Positions 35,568 to 44,830 of a stretch of 64,000 nt of DNA are shown here, piece by piece. The position numbers and the translations under genes are program-made. Source of the stretch: an uncultured Tateyamaria sp. Lineage in GTDB: Bacteria; Pseudomonadota; Alphaproteobacteria; Rhodobacterales; Rhodobacteraceae. The stretch spans positions 140,142 to 204,141 of the forward strand of contig NZ_CANLVZ010000007.1 of NCBI RefSeq assembly GCF_947494755.1. Direction: 5' to 3'. Numbering within the stretch: the first letter of the stretch is position 1; each line of letters begins with the position of its first letter. The notes below the pieces were generated by a model. That model saw only the letters and a program-made list of their open reading frames with translations. It was not told the origin of the DNA and ran no database searches.

Positions 35568-36145
35568 AGGTCGCGAAACCAGAATTGCATGGGTTTGTCC
35601 GTCTCGACAGCCTGATCCACGTCTTTCCAAGGAAAACGCGCCACAACACCGGGTAAGCGACGATAGCCGCGCGCTTCCCAGAACGGATCAAGCGGCTTGT
35701 AGGCCGACGGGCGCAACGGGTGATCACTGGGCCGCATCACGGCGGCAAAACACATGTGCTCATACCCCATCCCCCGCGCGTAATCCTCGCGCAGATCAAA
35801 GAACTGACGCCCGATCCCACGCCCCCGATACCGGGGCAACAAAACGCTTTCCCCGCAATAAAACGTCTTGTCGATGTTGATGGTCGTGCCTGCAAAAGCC
35901 TCGAAAAAGTCATCCGCATGTTCAGCCAGCGGCGCCGCAGTGGCCGCGCCCACCAGCCAATCCCCGTCAAAGACCGCGATGACGATAGCCCGGTTGCTTT
36001 GCTCGTAAATCTGCAAATAGCGGCGCTCGTAATCATAGTCGCCATCATAAAGATAAGGCCAGTCGCGAAACACCGCGATGCGCAGACGGGCCACGTCATC
36101 AAGCGCCTCGGTCAAGGCAGCACCGGTCAGGGTTTCAATCCTCAT
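35564..36145 (-). CDS. GNAT-family N-acetyltransferase
   Basis: A 193-residue acyltransferase of the GNAT fold. Acetyl-CoA binding is shown by GESVLLPRYRGRGIGRQFFD, where RGRGIG is the pyrophosphate-binding R/Q-x-x-G-x-G/A loop. The N-terminal part has ARLRIAVFRDWPYLYDGD and the end YKPLDPFWEARGYRRLPG. It is the last gene of a coupled run UPF0262 - phosphatase - NTF2-like - GNAT, overlapping the NTF2-like gene by ATGA. Substrate unknown. Confidence 0.88.
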   Translation of the reverse strand: MRIETLTGAALTEALDDVARLRIAVFRDWPYLYDGDYDYERRYLQIYEQSNRAIVIAVFDGDWLVGAATAAPLAEHADDFFEAFAGTTINIDKTFYCGESVLLPRYRGRGIGRQFFDLREDYARGMGYEHMCFAAVMRPSDHPLRPSAYKPLDPFWEARGYRRLPGVVARFPWKDVDQAVETDKPMQFWFRDL

Positions 36146-36534
36146 GCGGACACCTGCGCCATCCAGTCAGCCAGATTGTAATAGGTCGTGACCCGGCAAA
36201 TCCGCCCCTCCTGAATGTCAAAGAACGACCCCGCCGGCAGCACATATGTCTGGGCATGAGCAGCGGGCAGCCCGGCATCGGTGGCCAGATAGGTGCCATT
36301 CACCACATATTCCGCCGCCGCGCGAGTGCCGTCGGGTGTAGTCAGGATCACCATATCGCTCAGGTGTTCGCGATAGCAGCGGTTCATGTGGGTACAGAAT
36401 TCGGCAAAGGCCGTTTTGCCCGTGCGGACCTGACCCTCGTTGACATGATGGGCGACATCATCGCTCAGGCAGGCGACCATCCCCGGTACATCACCCGCAT
36501 TGAACGCCTCAAAGTAACGCGCCACGATCTCCAT
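36142..36534 (-). CDS. NTF2/SnoaL-like (ketosteroid isomerase-related) protein
   Basis: A 130-residue cone-shaped fold protein: MEIVARYFEAFNAGDVPGMVACL, then SDDVAHHVNEGQVRTGKTAFAEF, with strands VILTTPDGTRAAAEYVVNGTYL and the C-terminal ICRVTTYYNLADW. Histidines in DVAHHVNEG line the pocket in such proteins. The family includes isomerases, hydrolases and non-catalytic binders, so no reaction is assigned. Start ATG 36534 overlaps the phosphatase stop by one base (TGATG), and its own stop overlaps the GNAT start, so translation is coupled. Confidence 0.82.
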   Translation of the reverse strand: MEIVARYFEAFNAGDVPGMVACLSDDVAHHVNEGQVRTGKTAFAEFCTHMNRCYREHLSDMVILTTPDGTRAAAEYVVNGTYLATDAGLPAAHAQTYVLPAGSFFDIQEGRICRVTTYYNLADWMAQVSA

Positions 36535-36995
36535 CAGCTGTCCTTTTGTGCAGCGCCCCACCGTTCGGTCAGGCGGGTGATAATCTGGTCGCGGGCCGCG
36601 CGATAACTGTCCAGCTTGGCGCTGCGCGTCTCGCCAAGGCCCGTGGGGTCGAGGATCGGCCAATACTCGACCTCAACATGGTAAAACCGGGTCAACTCAA
36701 GCGCACGGCGCTGGCTGGCAGGGCTCAGCGCGACGACCAGGTCGAACGAAGACAGATCATCGCCCCACTGCTCCATCTCGTCAAAGCTGCGCGAGCGGTG
36801 GCGGCTCAACTCCACATCAAGCTCTTGGCAGACCGCAATGGAAAACCCGTCAATCTCCATATCGTTCTTCACGCCGACGGATTGAACGTAGGTGCCAGTG
36901 CCATAGAACTTTTTCATGATCCCCTCGGCCATGGGGGAACGGACTGCGTTGTGATCGCAGCAAAACAGCACGGATTGCGGAAGCGGGCGCGTCAT
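36534..36995 (-). CDS. Low-molecular-weight protein-tyrosine-phosphatase family protein
   Basis: A 153-residue phosphatase whose P-loop is CDHNAVRS (C-x5-R-S) near residue 13 of the protein, following VLFCC; the acid loop is likely ILDPTGLGE with the conserved D-P. The family includes tyrosine phosphatases and arsenate reductases. In alphaproteobacteria this gene conventionally follows the UPF0262 gene in the hisD region, and here it starts one base after that gene's stop. The physiological substrate is unknown. Confidence 0.88.
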   Translation of the reverse strand: MTRPLPQSVLFCCDHNAVRSPMAEGIMKKFYGTGTYVQSVGVKNDMEIDGFSIAVCQELDVELSRHRSRSFDEMEQWGDDLSSFDLVVALSPASQRRALELTRFYHVEVEYWPILDPTGLGETRSAKLDSYRAARDQIITRLTERWGAAQKDS

Positions 36996-37475
36996 CTATC
37001 CGCCGAAATGCAGAACGCAGATCAGGGTGAACAAACGGCGGGCCGTGTCAGTGTCCACATCTGCCTTGCCCTCCAGCCGTTCTTGCAGCACCCGACTGCC
37101 TTCGTTGTGAATGCCCCGCCGGGCCATATCGATGGTTTCGATCTGACTGGGGGGCAGCTTCTTGACCGCCTCGAAATAGCTTTCACAAATCTGGAAATAG
37201 TCTTTGACGACTTGGCGAAAGGGACCAAGCGAAAGATGAAATTCCGCTGCCTTTTCAGCCGCTTCGGTCGCCACATCAAATACCAGCCGCTTGTCGCGGA
37301 TCGAAAGGCCCACATGATATGGCCCCGCCGGCACGTCCTGACCATTGCGGGCTGGCAGCACGAAAGTGTTCTCTTCCAGCAAATCGAACACCGCCACCTT
37401 GCGCTCTTGCTCGATCTCGGGCGTCGGCGGGGGCAGGTTCGCGTCATCAAGCGTAATCTGGGTAATACGGGTCAT
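36996..37475 (-). CDS. UPF0262 family protein
   Basis: A 159-residue protein beginning MTRITQITLDD and including PPPTPEIEQERKVAVFDLLE, NGQDVPAGPYHVGLSIRDKR, FDVATEAAEKAAEFHLSLGP and the end DIDMARR-type helix (IETIDMARRGIHNEGSRVLQ). This is the UPF0262 family, restricted to alphaproteobacteria and usually between hisD and a low-molecular-weight phosphatase gene, as here. The start at 37475 gives the family length. Function undetermined; conserved coupling hints at a link with the phosphatase. Confidence 0.9.
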   Translation of the reverse strand: MTRITQITLDDANLPPPTPEIEQERKVAVFDLLEENTFVLPARNGQDVPAGPYHVGLSIRDKRLVFDVATEAAEKAAEFHLSLGPFRQVVKDYFQICESYFEAVKKLPPSQIETIDMARRGIHNEGSRVLQERLEGKADVDTDTARRLFTLICVLHFGG

Positions 37476-37571
37476 GGCATCGATCTTGGCAAAGGGGGCA
37501 ACGACATGATGCTTACGCAACGCCTCGGCCCAACACAATGCCAGCGGGAAATTTGATAGCGGCCCACCCGT

Positions 37572-37628
37572 TTCTTTTGACCCAAAATACCGCAGGGGTG
37601 AGGCCGAAGGCCGAGGGGGCTGGCCCCC
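37572..37628. repeat. Dispersed repeat copy A (intergenic, hisD/UPF0262)
   Basis: TTCTTTTGACCCAAAATACC followed by GCAGGGGTGAGG and a GGGGGCTGGCCCCC hairpin. The first 29 bases match, with one substitution and one inserted base, the reverse complement of 49371-49398 within the start of urtC (TTCTTTTGACCAAAAATACC, GCGGGGTG); both copies continue to a CTGGCCCC segment. Copy A lies in the 157-base gap between hisD and UPF0262. It looks like a small mobile or structured intergenic element. Confidence 0.6.
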
Positions 37629-37632
37629 ATTC

Positions 37633-38940
37633 TCACTCGTTCAGCTTGCTGAGCCGCGCCGTGACAGACAGCCCGTGCGCCTCAAGGCTCTCAGAGGCAG
37701 CCAACCGCTCCGCGCTCGGACCAATTGCGCGCAAGGCTTCCGGTGTCATCTGCGCCAATGTCGTGCGTTTCACAAAGTCCATGACCGACAGACCCGAGGA
37801 GAACCGGGCCGAGCGCGCAGTGGGCAACACGTGATTGGGCCCCCCGATATAGTCGCCGATGGCTTCGGGCGTCCAATGGCCCAAGAAAATCGCGCCTGCA
37901 TGGGTAATCTTTTCGGACAGTCCCAAAGGGTCGGCCACACACAGTTCCAGATGTTCAGGTGCAATCCGATCCGACAGGGCCGCAGCGACATCCAGATCCG
38001 GCACCGTGATCACCGCGCCAAAATCGCGCCAGCTTGCACCGGCGATCGCGCGCCGCTCCAGCGTTTCGAGCCGTGCGCTCACCGCATCGGCCACGGCGCG
38101 GCCAAAGCCTGCATCGGTCGTGATCAACAAGGATTGCGCGCTCTCGTCGTGCTCGGCCTGACTGAGGAGATCGAGCGCGATCCAGTCGGGGTCATTGTCC
38201 GCATCCGCGATAATCAGGATTTCCGATGGGCCCGCAATCATGTCGATACCAACCTTGCCGAACACGCGCCGTTTGGCGGCAGCCACAAACGCGTTTCCAG
38301 GGCCGGTGATTTTGTCCACCGGGGCGATTGTATCGGTCCCATAGGCCAGCGCGGCAATCGCCTGCGCGCCGCCGATGCGGTAAATCTCATCCACGCCCGA
38401 CAGGTGCGCCGCCAGCAGGACAAGCGGGTTCAGCACCCCATCAGGCGTCGGCACTGTGATTGCCAGACGGTCCACCCCGGCAACCTTGGCCGGGATCGCA
38501 TTCATCAACACTGAAGACGGGTAACTCGCCAACCCGCCCGGGACATAAAGCCCCGCCGCAGAAACCGGCGTCCAACGCCAGCCGAGCGTTGCACCCGTCT
38601 CATCCGTCCAATGTGCATCTGCTGGCATTTGCCGCGCGTGATAGGCCTTAATCCGGGCCGCAGCCAGTTCCAGCGCCGCCCGATCTTCAGGCGATACGGT
38701 GGCAATCGCCGCAGAGACTTCGTCCGCACGGATCCGCAGTGTTTCGGGGGTCAACGCGATGCGGTCAAACCGCTCGGTCAACGCAATCACTGCCGCATCG
38801 CCGCGGGCTCGCACATCCGCGATGATCTCAGCCACAGCCGCGTCCACATCCGGGTTATCTTCGCGCTTGGCGCTCAGCAGGGCGGCGAATTGCGCCTCGA
38901 AATCGGTATCGCTGTGGTCAAGAAACTGGGGCATCGACAT
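37633..38940 (-). CDS. hisD: Histidinol dehydrogenase
   Basis: Catalyses the last two steps of histidine synthesis, L-histidinol to L-histidine with two NAD+. The 435 residues show [71 protein letters not shown] and the zinc/base histidine region [17 protein letters not shown], ending with PEHLELCV and [20 protein letters not shown]. The ATG at 38940 has GGAG 5 bases upstream. It lies within the murA-hisD block, 63 bases after an acetyltransferase; other his genes are elsewhere. Confidence 0.97.
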   Translation of the reverse strand: MSMPQFLDHSDTDFEAQFAALLSAKREDNPDVDAAVAEIIADVRARGDAAVIALTERFDRIALTPETLRIRADEVSAAIATVSPEDRAALELAAARIKAYHARQMPADAHWTDETGATLGWRWTPVSAAGLYVPGGLASYPSSVLMNAIPAKVAGVDRLAITVPTPDGVLNPLVLLAAHLSGVDEIYRIGGAQAIAALAYGTDTIAPVDKITGPGNAFVAAAKRRVFGKVGIDMIAGPSEILIIADADNDPDWIALDLLSQAEHDESAQSLLITTDAGFGRAVADAVSARLETLERRAIAGASWRDFGAVITVPDLDVAAALSDRIAPEHLELCVADPLGLSEKITHAGAIFLGHWTPEAIGDYIGGPNHVLPTARSARFSSGLSVMDFVKRTTLAQMTPEALRAIGPSAERLAASESLEAHGLSVTARLSKLNE

Positions 38941-39003
38941 TTCTCCGTTCCCGGCGGGACATAGCGGGCCAGCGGGTCAGCCTCAAGGCCGGGCACACGC
39001 GGG

Positions 39004-39510
39004 TCAGGAATGCTCGGATATCCGGATCATCAGCAGATCGTCCTCAAACCCATCCGTACCCGCAATGGCATTGGGGATTTTGCCCGTCACCGAAAAGCCG
39101 TGCCGCTCATAAAGCGCGATGGCGGGCGCGTTTTCCACGAAAACAGACAGTTCGATTTGCCAGATCCCCCGAGCCTCAGCCTCAGCCATTGCAGCCGTCA
39201 GCAGCCCATCAGCAACGCCTTGGCCCCGCGCGCTCGGAACGACGTAAAGCGGGCCGATCTCGCCGCGGTGGCGCTGCCGCGGCATCGTGTGGCCATTCAG
39301 CCCGATCAACCCCACCGCTACGTCGCCCAGGAAGGCCAGAAACCGATCACCCGTTTGAAGGCGCGCCTCGTCCTCTTCAAGCGGAACCTTCGCAGCCTCT
39401 TCTTCCGTCACGATGAACGCCTGCGGGTGGCGGCGGATGCCATCCAGCCGCAAGGCGCGCCAGGTGACCACATCGCGAGGGCCAGCGGCGCGGATGGTCA
39501 GGTCAGTCAT
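39004..39510 (-). CDS. GNAT-family N-acetyltransferase
   Basis: A 168-residue GNAT enzyme. The acetyl-CoA site is IGPLYVVPSARGQGVADGLL with the ARGQGV loop, followed by AMAEAEARGIWQIELSVFVE and the typical C-terminal NAPAIALYERHGFSVTGKIP. Start ATG 39510 overlaps the DUF2948 stop by 8 bases (ATGACTGA). It is inserted between DUF2948 and hisD, a place where most relatives have none. Resembles small-molecule or aminoglycoside-type acetyltransferases; substrate unknown. Confidence 0.88.
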   Translation of the reverse strand: MTDLTIRAAGPRDVVTWRALRLDGIRRHPQAFIVTEEEAAKVPLEEDEARLQTGDRFLAFLGDVAVGLIGLNGHTMPRQRHRGEIGPLYVVPSARGQGVADGLLTAAMAEAEARGIWQIELSVFVENAPAIALYERHGFSVTGKIPNAIAGTDGFEDDLLMIRISEHS

Positions 39511-39985
39511 CGTGTTTGGGAACGGACTTCGACGGGGCCACATAAGGCCGTGTCACATCCTTGAGCGTGGCCTCGATTGCCTCGACCGACAAGCGGATCG
39601 CACCATCGCCCGCAAGGGTCAGGATGATATCCCCGGCCCCATCCTCGCCCGCCTCGAACGCGACCGACAGCAGCGACAGAATCGTGTCGGTGTCACTGCG
39701 ATCGATGCCATGGCTCGACACCCGCAGCACCGTATCAAAGGCAAGCACCGACTGGACCCGTTCGGGTTTGTGACGCGTGTTGGCCGCATCCTCCCACCGG
39801 AACCGGTTGATCAGCAGACCAAAGCGGCGCGCCTTTGCGTCCCACTTCATTTCGGTGATCGGGAACACCGCGTCTTGCGCCAAAGACGACAGGACCTGCA
39901 AATCGTCCCCGTCCAACGCGCCCAAATTAAGCGGGGCCTCTCGCCCGTCCTCGAACCGTGCGTCATCCGTGTCTGTGTTGCTCAT
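39503..39985 (-). CDS. DUF2948 family protein
   Basis: A 160-residue protein with [25 protein letters not shown] N-terminus (ends before [20 protein letters not shown]), [31 protein letters not shown] and [20 protein letters not shown]. The family is alphaproteobacterial and conserved between murA and hisD. It overlaps murA by ATGA and the acetyltransferase by 8 bases. No enzymatic motif is visible; function unknown. Confidence 0.87.
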   Translation of the reverse strand: MSNTDTDDARFEDGREAPLNLGALDGDDLQVLSSLAQDAVFPITEMKWDAKARRFGLLINRFRWEDAANTRHKPERVQSVLAFDTVLRVSSHGIDRSDTDTILSLLSVAFEAGEDGAGDIILTLAGDGAIRLSVEAIEATLKDVTRPYVAPSKSVPKHDD

Positions 39986-41253
39986 TCGCCCTCAACCCGT
40001 TCAATCTGTGCGCCCACGCCCGACAGCTTGCGCACCACCTGCTCGTATCCGCGATCAAGGTGATAGACCCGCGCGACCCGTGTTTCGCCCTCGGCGGCCA
40101 GTCCGGCCAGGATCAGACTGACACTCGCCCGCAGGTCGGTCGCCATCACAGGCGCACCTTTCAGCTTGTCCACACCGCGCACCGTGGCCGTGCCACCGTG
40201 CACATCAATATCGGCACCCATACGCTCCAGTTCGGGGGCGTGCATGAACCGGTTTTCAAAGATTTTCTCTTCGAGCACCGATGTGCCCTCTGCCGTGCAC
40301 AACAGCGCCATCATCTGCGCCTGAAGGTCGGTGGGAAAGCCGGGGAACGGTTCGGTCGTGACATCGACGGCAGAGATGCGGCCATTCTTGCGGGCCACCT
40401 TCAATCCCTTGTCGGTTTCCTCGACGCTGATGCCCGCCGCATCCAGCTTTTCACAGAAGGCTGCCAGCAGGTCGATCCGCCCGCCAAGGCATTCGACCTC
40501 ACCGCCACACATCGCAGGGGCCAGCATATAGGTGCCCAACTCGATCCGGTCGGTCACGACGCGGTGGGTGGCACCATGCAGACGCTCGACCCCTTGCACC
40601 TCGATGCGCGAGGTTCCATCGCCGTCGATCTGCGCCCCCATGGCCCGCAGGCACGTCGCGAGGTCCACGATCTCGGGCTCGCGCGCGGCGTTGTTGATGA
40701 CCGTCGTGCCCTTGGCGAGCGTGGCCGCCATCAGGATATTTTCGGTCGCCCCGACACTGGCAAAGGGGAAGTCGATAACTGCGCCCTTGAGCGTGCCACC
40801 CGCCGCCCTGGCATGCAGATACCCGTCGCGCAACTCTATCTCGGCCCCCATCTGGGCCAGCCCGTCGGTGTGAATGTCCATTGGCCGCGCGCCGATGGCA
40901 CAGCCCCCCGGCAGCGACACCTCCGCGTGCCCCTCGCGCGCCAGCAAGGGGCCAAGCACGAGGTTCGAGGCCCGCATCTTGCGCACGATGTCGTATTCGG
41001 CGCGGGTGTTCACACCACCGTGGCACGACATCGCAATGACCTGTCCGTCCTGCATCGACGTGACCTCGGCCCCTAGCGATTGCAGCAATTGGGTCATGGT
41101 GCGGATGTCCGACAGGCGCGGCGCGTTTGTCAGCGTCAGCGGCTCGTCACTCAACAACGTGGCAGGCATCAGAGTGAGACACGCGTTCTTGGCCCCCGCA
41201 ATCGGGATCTGGCCGTTCAACGCGCTGCCACCGCGTACTACAATACTATCCAT
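39982..41253 (-). CDS. murA: UDP-N-acetylglucosamine 1-carboxyvinyltransferase
   Basis: Transfers enolpyruvate from PEP to UDP-GlcNAc, the first committed step of peptidoglycan synthesis, in the cytoplasm. The 423-residue product has [20 protein letters not shown] at the N-terminus, the catalytic cysteine at about 118 within [18 protein letters not shown] (the fosfomycin target), VETEP-like [16 protein letters not shown], and [17 protein letters not shown]. Start ATG 41253 follows GGAGCAGGAAG. It overlaps the small Lys/Ala-rich gene upstream by 8 bases and DUF2948 downstream by ATGA. Confidence 0.97.
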   Translation of the reverse strand: MDSIVVRGGSALNGQIPIAGAKNACLTLMPATLLSDEPLTLTNAPRLSDIRTMTQLLQSLGAEVTSMQDGQVIAMSCHGGVNTRAEYDIVRKMRASNLVLGPLLAREGHAEVSLPGGCAIGARPMDIHTDGLAQMGAEIELRDGYLHARAAGGTLKGAVIDFPFASVGATENILMAATLAKGTTVINNAAREPEIVDLATCLRAMGAQIDGDGTSRIEVQGVERLHGATHRVVTDRIELGTYMLAPAMCGGEVECLGGRIDLLAAFCEKLDAAGISVEETDKGLKVARKNGRISAVDVTTEPFPGFPTDLQAQMMALLCTAEGTSVLEEKIFENRFMHAPELERMGADIDVHGGTATVRGVDKLKGAPVMATDLRASVSLILAGLAAEGETRVARVYHLDRGYEQVVRKLSGVGAQIERVEGE

Positions 41254-41407
41254 CTTCCTGCTCCGTTGCCTCGGGGTCGGGTGTGCCCTTATTTTGCCGC
41301 GCCTTTGCCTGTGCCTTGCGCTTGGCCATGTTGGCCTTGAGCGCCGCCTTGAGCCGCGCATCGCGCGCGTCCTTGGGCGTCGGCTGGGGTGCGGATTTAT
41401 CTGCCAT
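41246..41407 (-). CDS. Small Lys/Ala-rich protein upstream of murA (53 residues)
   Basis: A 53-codon gene: ATG 41407, product [20 protein letters not shown] then [20 protein letters not shown] and an acidic end ([13 protein letters not shown]). It overlaps the murA start by 8 bases (ATGGATAG), so it is translated just ahead of murA. The central helix is strongly basic, suggesting nucleic-acid or membrane contact. Similar small proteins precede murA in related roseobacters (from general knowledge, unverified here). Function unknown. Confidence 0.72.
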   Translation of the reverse strand: MADKSAPQPTPKDARDARLKAALKANMAKRKAQAKARQNKGTPDPEATEQEDG

Positions 41408-41490
41408 GACGCCTCTCTATCGCAGGGCTGTCAGGGCGTCCAGAATAGGGTTGCAGGATGCACCAATTAGGTCTAATCACCCGCCACGAT

Positions 41491-41565
41491 GCTGTGGTAG
41501 CTCAGTGGTAGAGCACACCCTTGGTAAGGGTGAGGTCGAGAGTTCAATCCTCTCTCACAGCACCA
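41491..41565 (+). tRNA. tRNA-Thr (anticodon GGT)
   Basis: A 75-base cloverleaf: acceptor GCTGTGG pairs with TCACAGC (one G-U), D arm GCTCAGTGGTAGAGC, anticodon arm CACCC-TTGGTAA-GGGTG with anticodon GGT, T arm GAGAG-TTCAATC-CTCTC, and an encoded CCA end. A 12-base palindrome ATTAGGTCTAAT lies 13 bases upstream and may overlap the promoter. It sits in the gap between the murA block and the DUF1045 gene. Confidence 0.97.
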
Positions 41566-41638
41566 TCCCTCACCGCCGCTACTTGCATTTGTCATATCGC
41601 GATCCCGATAGTCTCGACTGACGTGGACACCTTACTGG

Positions 41639-42322
41639 CTACGACCCGCCAAACCCATATCGCTCAACCTGGTGAAAGCGACCCGCATCATCCTCACCCA
41701 GTAATGTGAGGCCCGTCATCACGTGCGGCGACAAGTCCAATGGGCGCAGTAGATCGCCGAGAGCCGCCTCAACCTTGCCCGTCTCCTCCTTGGCCAGCCG
41801 CCCGGTCAACGTCATGTGAAACCGAAAGTTCTCCAACACAAACGGATAACCCCACCGCACCAGATTGGCTTCCTGCGCCGCATTCAGCCGGGATTGACGT
41901 CGCTTCGCCAACTCTGCGGCGGTCAAAGGGGCCCGGAACGGGTCGAAGATTTTCACCGCCTCGCCTGCCATCGCCGCCAACGCGGGCTGCGGACCGTCCG
42001 GCACCAGCGCGAGGAACCGCCCCAAGCGGGCAAGGGTCACCCCCGTGATCTCGACCTGCGCCCTCTGCGCACAGAACGCTCTCAGCGCGTCGCCAAGTGT
42101 GTGGGCACTGCACCCTTCAGCCAAGCGGAACGGTGCTTTGATGGTGCCGTGGAAGCCATACTTGCGGGGCGTTTCCGTGATCTGAGCGACATCCAAACCC
42201 GCCACGTCCGGGTGCGCGCAGGCCCGACCGGTCGCGCTGTCCCAGCCCAACCACTCGGCCCCGAAGCGGGCCAGCGGCGTGTTGGGCCCGGGCGTGTAAA
42301 AGATGGCATAACGGCGATACAT
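41639..42322 (-). CDS. DUF1045 protein, 2H phosphoesterase superfamily
   Basis: A 227-residue protein with the two H-x-T motifs of 2H phosphoesterases, YGFHGTIKAPF and FRFHMTLTG, which form the active site for cyclic or linear phosphodiesters. N-terminus RRYAIFYTPGPNTPLARFGA and the segment FDPFRAPLTAAELAKR are typical of DUF1045, whose members often accompany phosphonate (phn) genes. None are present here. Start ATG 42322. It lies between tRNA-Thr and a gamma-glutamyltransferase family gene; the substrate is unknown. Confidence 0.87.
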   Translation of the reverse strand: MYRRYAIFYTPGPNTPLARFGAEWLGWDSATGRACAHPDVAGLDVAQITETPRKYGFHGTIKAPFRLAEGCSAHTLGDALRAFCAQRAQVEITGVTLARLGRFLALVPDGPQPALAAMAGEAVKIFDPFRAPLTAAELAKRRQSRLNAAQEANLVRWGYPFVLENFRFHMTLTGRLAKEETGKVEAALGDLLRPLDLSPHVMTGLTLLGEDDAGRFHQVERYGFGGS

Positions 42323-42394
42323 GGCAGTCCTGTCTGTAGAGGTTTGCGCCACCGCACGCAAAGTCCGTAAGGCGCAGGTGTCCTGCGCCCCGAC

Positions 42395-44179
42395 CTAGCG
42401 CCCCATGGCATAGGCTTGCATAAGGCGCGGGGTTGCGGCTGCCTTTAATACGCCGTCTGGCATCCGCATCGCCGCCGTCAGACGGCCCACAGTCCATGGC
42501 GCGGCCTCTTCGATCTTGTGCCCCATCTGTGCAAGCGCCGTGAGTGTAGCAGACGGGAACTGTGGCTCAATCATCAGGTGCCCCGGCCGGATATCGCGGG
42601 GGTAAAAGCTGGCCTGCAAATGCCCGGTGTGAAACAGCGGCGCATCGATCGCGGCCTGCAAATCCATGTCGTGATGGGCAAGCCTCAGAAAAAAGGCCAG
42701 TTGCCATTGGTCCTGCTGATCCCCGCCCGGAGTGCCAAAGGCGACCGCCCGCCCGTCTTCGTGCAACGTCATGGACGGTGACAGGGTTGTGCGCGGGCGA
42801 CATCCGGGGGCAAGCGACGTGGGCAGATCCGGCTCCAGCCAGAACATCTGGGCGCGTGAATTGAGCGGCACGCCAAGGCCCGGCACAACCGGGTTGGATT
42901 GCAACCACCCACCCGAGGGCGTCGCCGACACCATATTGCCCCACCGATCAATCACGTCGATATGCACCGTGTCACCCTTGCGGTTGGCGAGATGGGCCAT
43001 CGTCGGTTCTCCACCCCCGATGCCGGTCTGGGGCACCGCACGCGCGGTGCGGGCATGAAAGGCCTGCACCTGCGCTTCAAAGCCCGCGATGCCGCCGGGG
43101 CGGTGATCCTGACTGGCCGTGTCAGAGATATCAGCGCGGCGCAGATCGGCGTAGTCAGCACTCAGCAGCGTATCCAAGGGGATATCAGCGTGATCCGGAT
43201 CACCGTAATACGCCTCGCGATCCGCAAAGGCGCGTTTCAGCGCTTCGGTCGTCAGATGTACAAACTCCGGCCCCTGCGGATCAAGATCGCCAACGGGATC
43301 GCCTCGCAGCATTTGCAGGGATTGCAGCAGAACGGGGCCTTGGCTCCACGGTCCGCATTTGAACACCTCCCACCCGTGATGGGTCACACTGATGGCGGGT
43401 TCGTATGTGGCGGACCAACCGGCCATGTCATCGCCGCTCAGGACACCTTTGCGCCGCACGCCGGTGCCGTCCATGGGCGCGGTCTCTGCCACAAAGCGAT
43501 CAATGGTTTCGGCCACGAACCCCGACGAAAAAGCCCGCCGTGCGGCGTCAATCTGCGCCACGCGGGACGTCTCGCATTCGGCCTCGGCCAAGAGTTGCTC
43601 CCAAAAATCGGCCAGGTCCGGGTTCTTGAACAGCGTACCCGGTGCGGGGGCCGCGCCACCCGGTGTCCACACAGCGGCTGAGGTGGGCCATTCAGCTGCA
43701 AAGAACGCCGCTTGCCCGGTAATTGTCGCACTGACGCGGGCGAGGACGGGATGACCATAACGGGCGTAGTAGATGGCAGGTTCCAGAACGGTGCGCAAAT
43801 CCAGACGCCCATGATCGCGCAGCATCAGCATCCACGCATCAAAGGCACCAGGCACCACTGTGGCCAGGTGCCCTGCGCCGGGGATCATCTTCAGCCCCTC
43901 ATTGCGGTAATGGGCGATTGTGGCGCTCTGCGGCGCGACGCCCTGACCGCAGACAACCGCAGGGACCTCGCCTACAACCCGGATCAGTGCAGGCATGTCA
44001 CCCAAGGGCCCGTTCAGATGCGGTTCCACGACGTTCAGGACAAACCCCATGCCGGCCGCCGCATCAAAGGCAGTGCCACCCGCCTCGAGCAGCTTCAACC
44101 CCACTGCGGACGCAATCCAGTGCGTGCATGTGGCCATACCAAAGGTGCCGGTGAGTTCGGGACGGGTGGTAAAGGTCAT
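42395..44179 (-). CDS. Gamma-glutamyltransferase family protein
   Basis: A 594-residue Ntn-hydrolase of the GGT family, which self-cleaves before a threonine. The nucleophile candidate is Thr in NRKGDTVHIDVIDRWGNMVS, followed by ATPSGGWL and FGTPGGDQQDQWQLAF. N-terminal part: GTAFDAAAGMGFVLNVVEPH and VPGAFDAWMLMLRDHG. No signal peptide is seen, unlike periplasmic GGT, so it may be a cytoplasmic acylase-type relative rather than a glutathione enzyme. It follows the fasciclin gene on the same strand after a 115-base gap with hairpins. Confidence 0.88.
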   Translation of the reverse strand: MTFTTRPELTGTFGMATCTHWIASAVGLKLLEAGGTAFDAAAGMGFVLNVVEPHLNGPLGDMPALIRVVGEVPAVVCGQGVAPQSATIAHYRNEGLKMIPGAGHLATVVPGAFDAWMLMLRDHGRLDLRTVLEPAIYYARYGHPVLARVSATITGQAAFFAAEWPTSAAVWTPGGAAPAPGTLFKNPDLADFWEQLLAEAECETSRVAQIDAARRAFSSGFVAETIDRFVAETAPMDGTGVRRKGVLSGDDMAGWSATYEPAISVTHHGWEVFKCGPWSQGPVLLQSLQMLRGDPVGDLDPQGPEFVHLTTEALKRAFADREAYYGDPDHADIPLDTLLSADYADLRRADISDTASQDHRPGGIAGFEAQVQAFHARTARAVPQTGIGGGEPTMAHLANRKGDTVHIDVIDRWGNMVSATPSGGWLQSNPVVPGLGVPLNSRAQMFWLEPDLPTSLAPGCRPRTTLSPSMTLHEDGRAVAFGTPGGDQQDQWQLAFFLRLAHHDMDLQAAIDAPLFHTGHLQASFYPRDIRPGHLMIEPQFPSATLTALAQMGHKIEEAAPWTVGRLTAAMRMPDGVLKAAATPRLMQAYAMGR

Positions 44180-44232
44180 GGACGGGCTCGGGCGTTACCT
44201 GGGGTTTGGTGCAACTGTTGCCCGGCCCGTCC

Positions 44233-44275
44233 GGATTTGCAAAAGCAAATCCTACGCTCCGTTTGCGGGACGGAG
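44233..44275. repeat. Two adjacent hairpins between fasciclin and GGT-family genes
   Basis: GGATTTGC-AAAA-GCAAATCC (44233-44252) is a perfect 8-base-pair hairpin. CTCCGT-TTGCGGG-ACGGAG (44257-44275) follows after 4 bases. There is no T run on either side, so they are not standard terminators. They may be a REP-like element or an RNA stability structure in the transcript between the two minus-strand genes. Confidence 0.55.
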
Positions 44276-44294
44276 ACGCGCGTGAGGTGCCGGC

Positions 44295-44783
44295 TTAGGG
44301 CAGCAACACCTTGTCGATCACGTGGATCACACCGTTCGAGGCGAGAACGTCGGCCTGAATGACGTTGGCCTTTTCAACCTTGACGCCATTGCGGCCATCG
44401 ATGTGCAGGTTCGCGCCGTTCACCGTCGCAACGCTCAGGCGTTGACCCGCCAGATCAGCGGCCAGCGTCTGGCCGGGGACGACGTGATAGGTCAGGATCG
44501 CGGTCAGCTGGTCCTTGTTCTCAGGCTTGAGCAGATTTTCAACCGTGCCAGCGGGCAGCGCGGCAAAGGCCTCGTCCGTGGGTGCGAACACCGTGAAGGG
44601 GCCGGGGGATTTCAGCGTGTCCACAAGACCGGCGGCCTGCACGGCAGCGACGAGGGTGGTAAAGGAGCCGGCGGCGACAGCAGTGTCGACGATATCTGGC
44701 GTGGTGTTCATGTCTGCGCAGGCCCCGAGGGCGGCGAACGTTGCACCGACTGCGGTCATTTTGAGGAAGGAACGGCGTTTCAT
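44295..44783 (-). CDS. Fasciclin-domain lipoprotein with Tat-like signal
   Basis: A 162-residue exported protein. The N-terminus [20 protein letters not shown] has a twin-arginine RRSFLK motif and continues into a lipobox-like AAC at GACADM. A single FAS1 domain follows: [19 protein letters not shown], the [20 protein letters not shown] block and the conserved ILTYHVVPG, ending [17 protein letters not shown]1 domains mediate adhesion. AGGAG lies before ATG 44783; the longer frame to 44927 crosses the operator region and is rejected. It is divergent from the DUF6502 gene, with two palindromes between. Confidence 0.93.
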   Translation of the reverse strand: MKRRSFLKMTAVGATFAALGACADMNTTPDIVDTAVAAGSFTTLVAAVQAAGLVDTLKSPGPFTVFAPTDEAFAALPAGTVENLLKPENKDQLTAILTYHVVPGQTLAADLAGQRLSVATVNGANLHIDGRNGVKVEKANVIQADVLASNGVIHVIDKVLLP

Positions 44784-44830
44784 TGGTGGTCTCCTGTTAG
44801 GTGTCGGCTCGGGTGGCCTGATTTTCTTTC

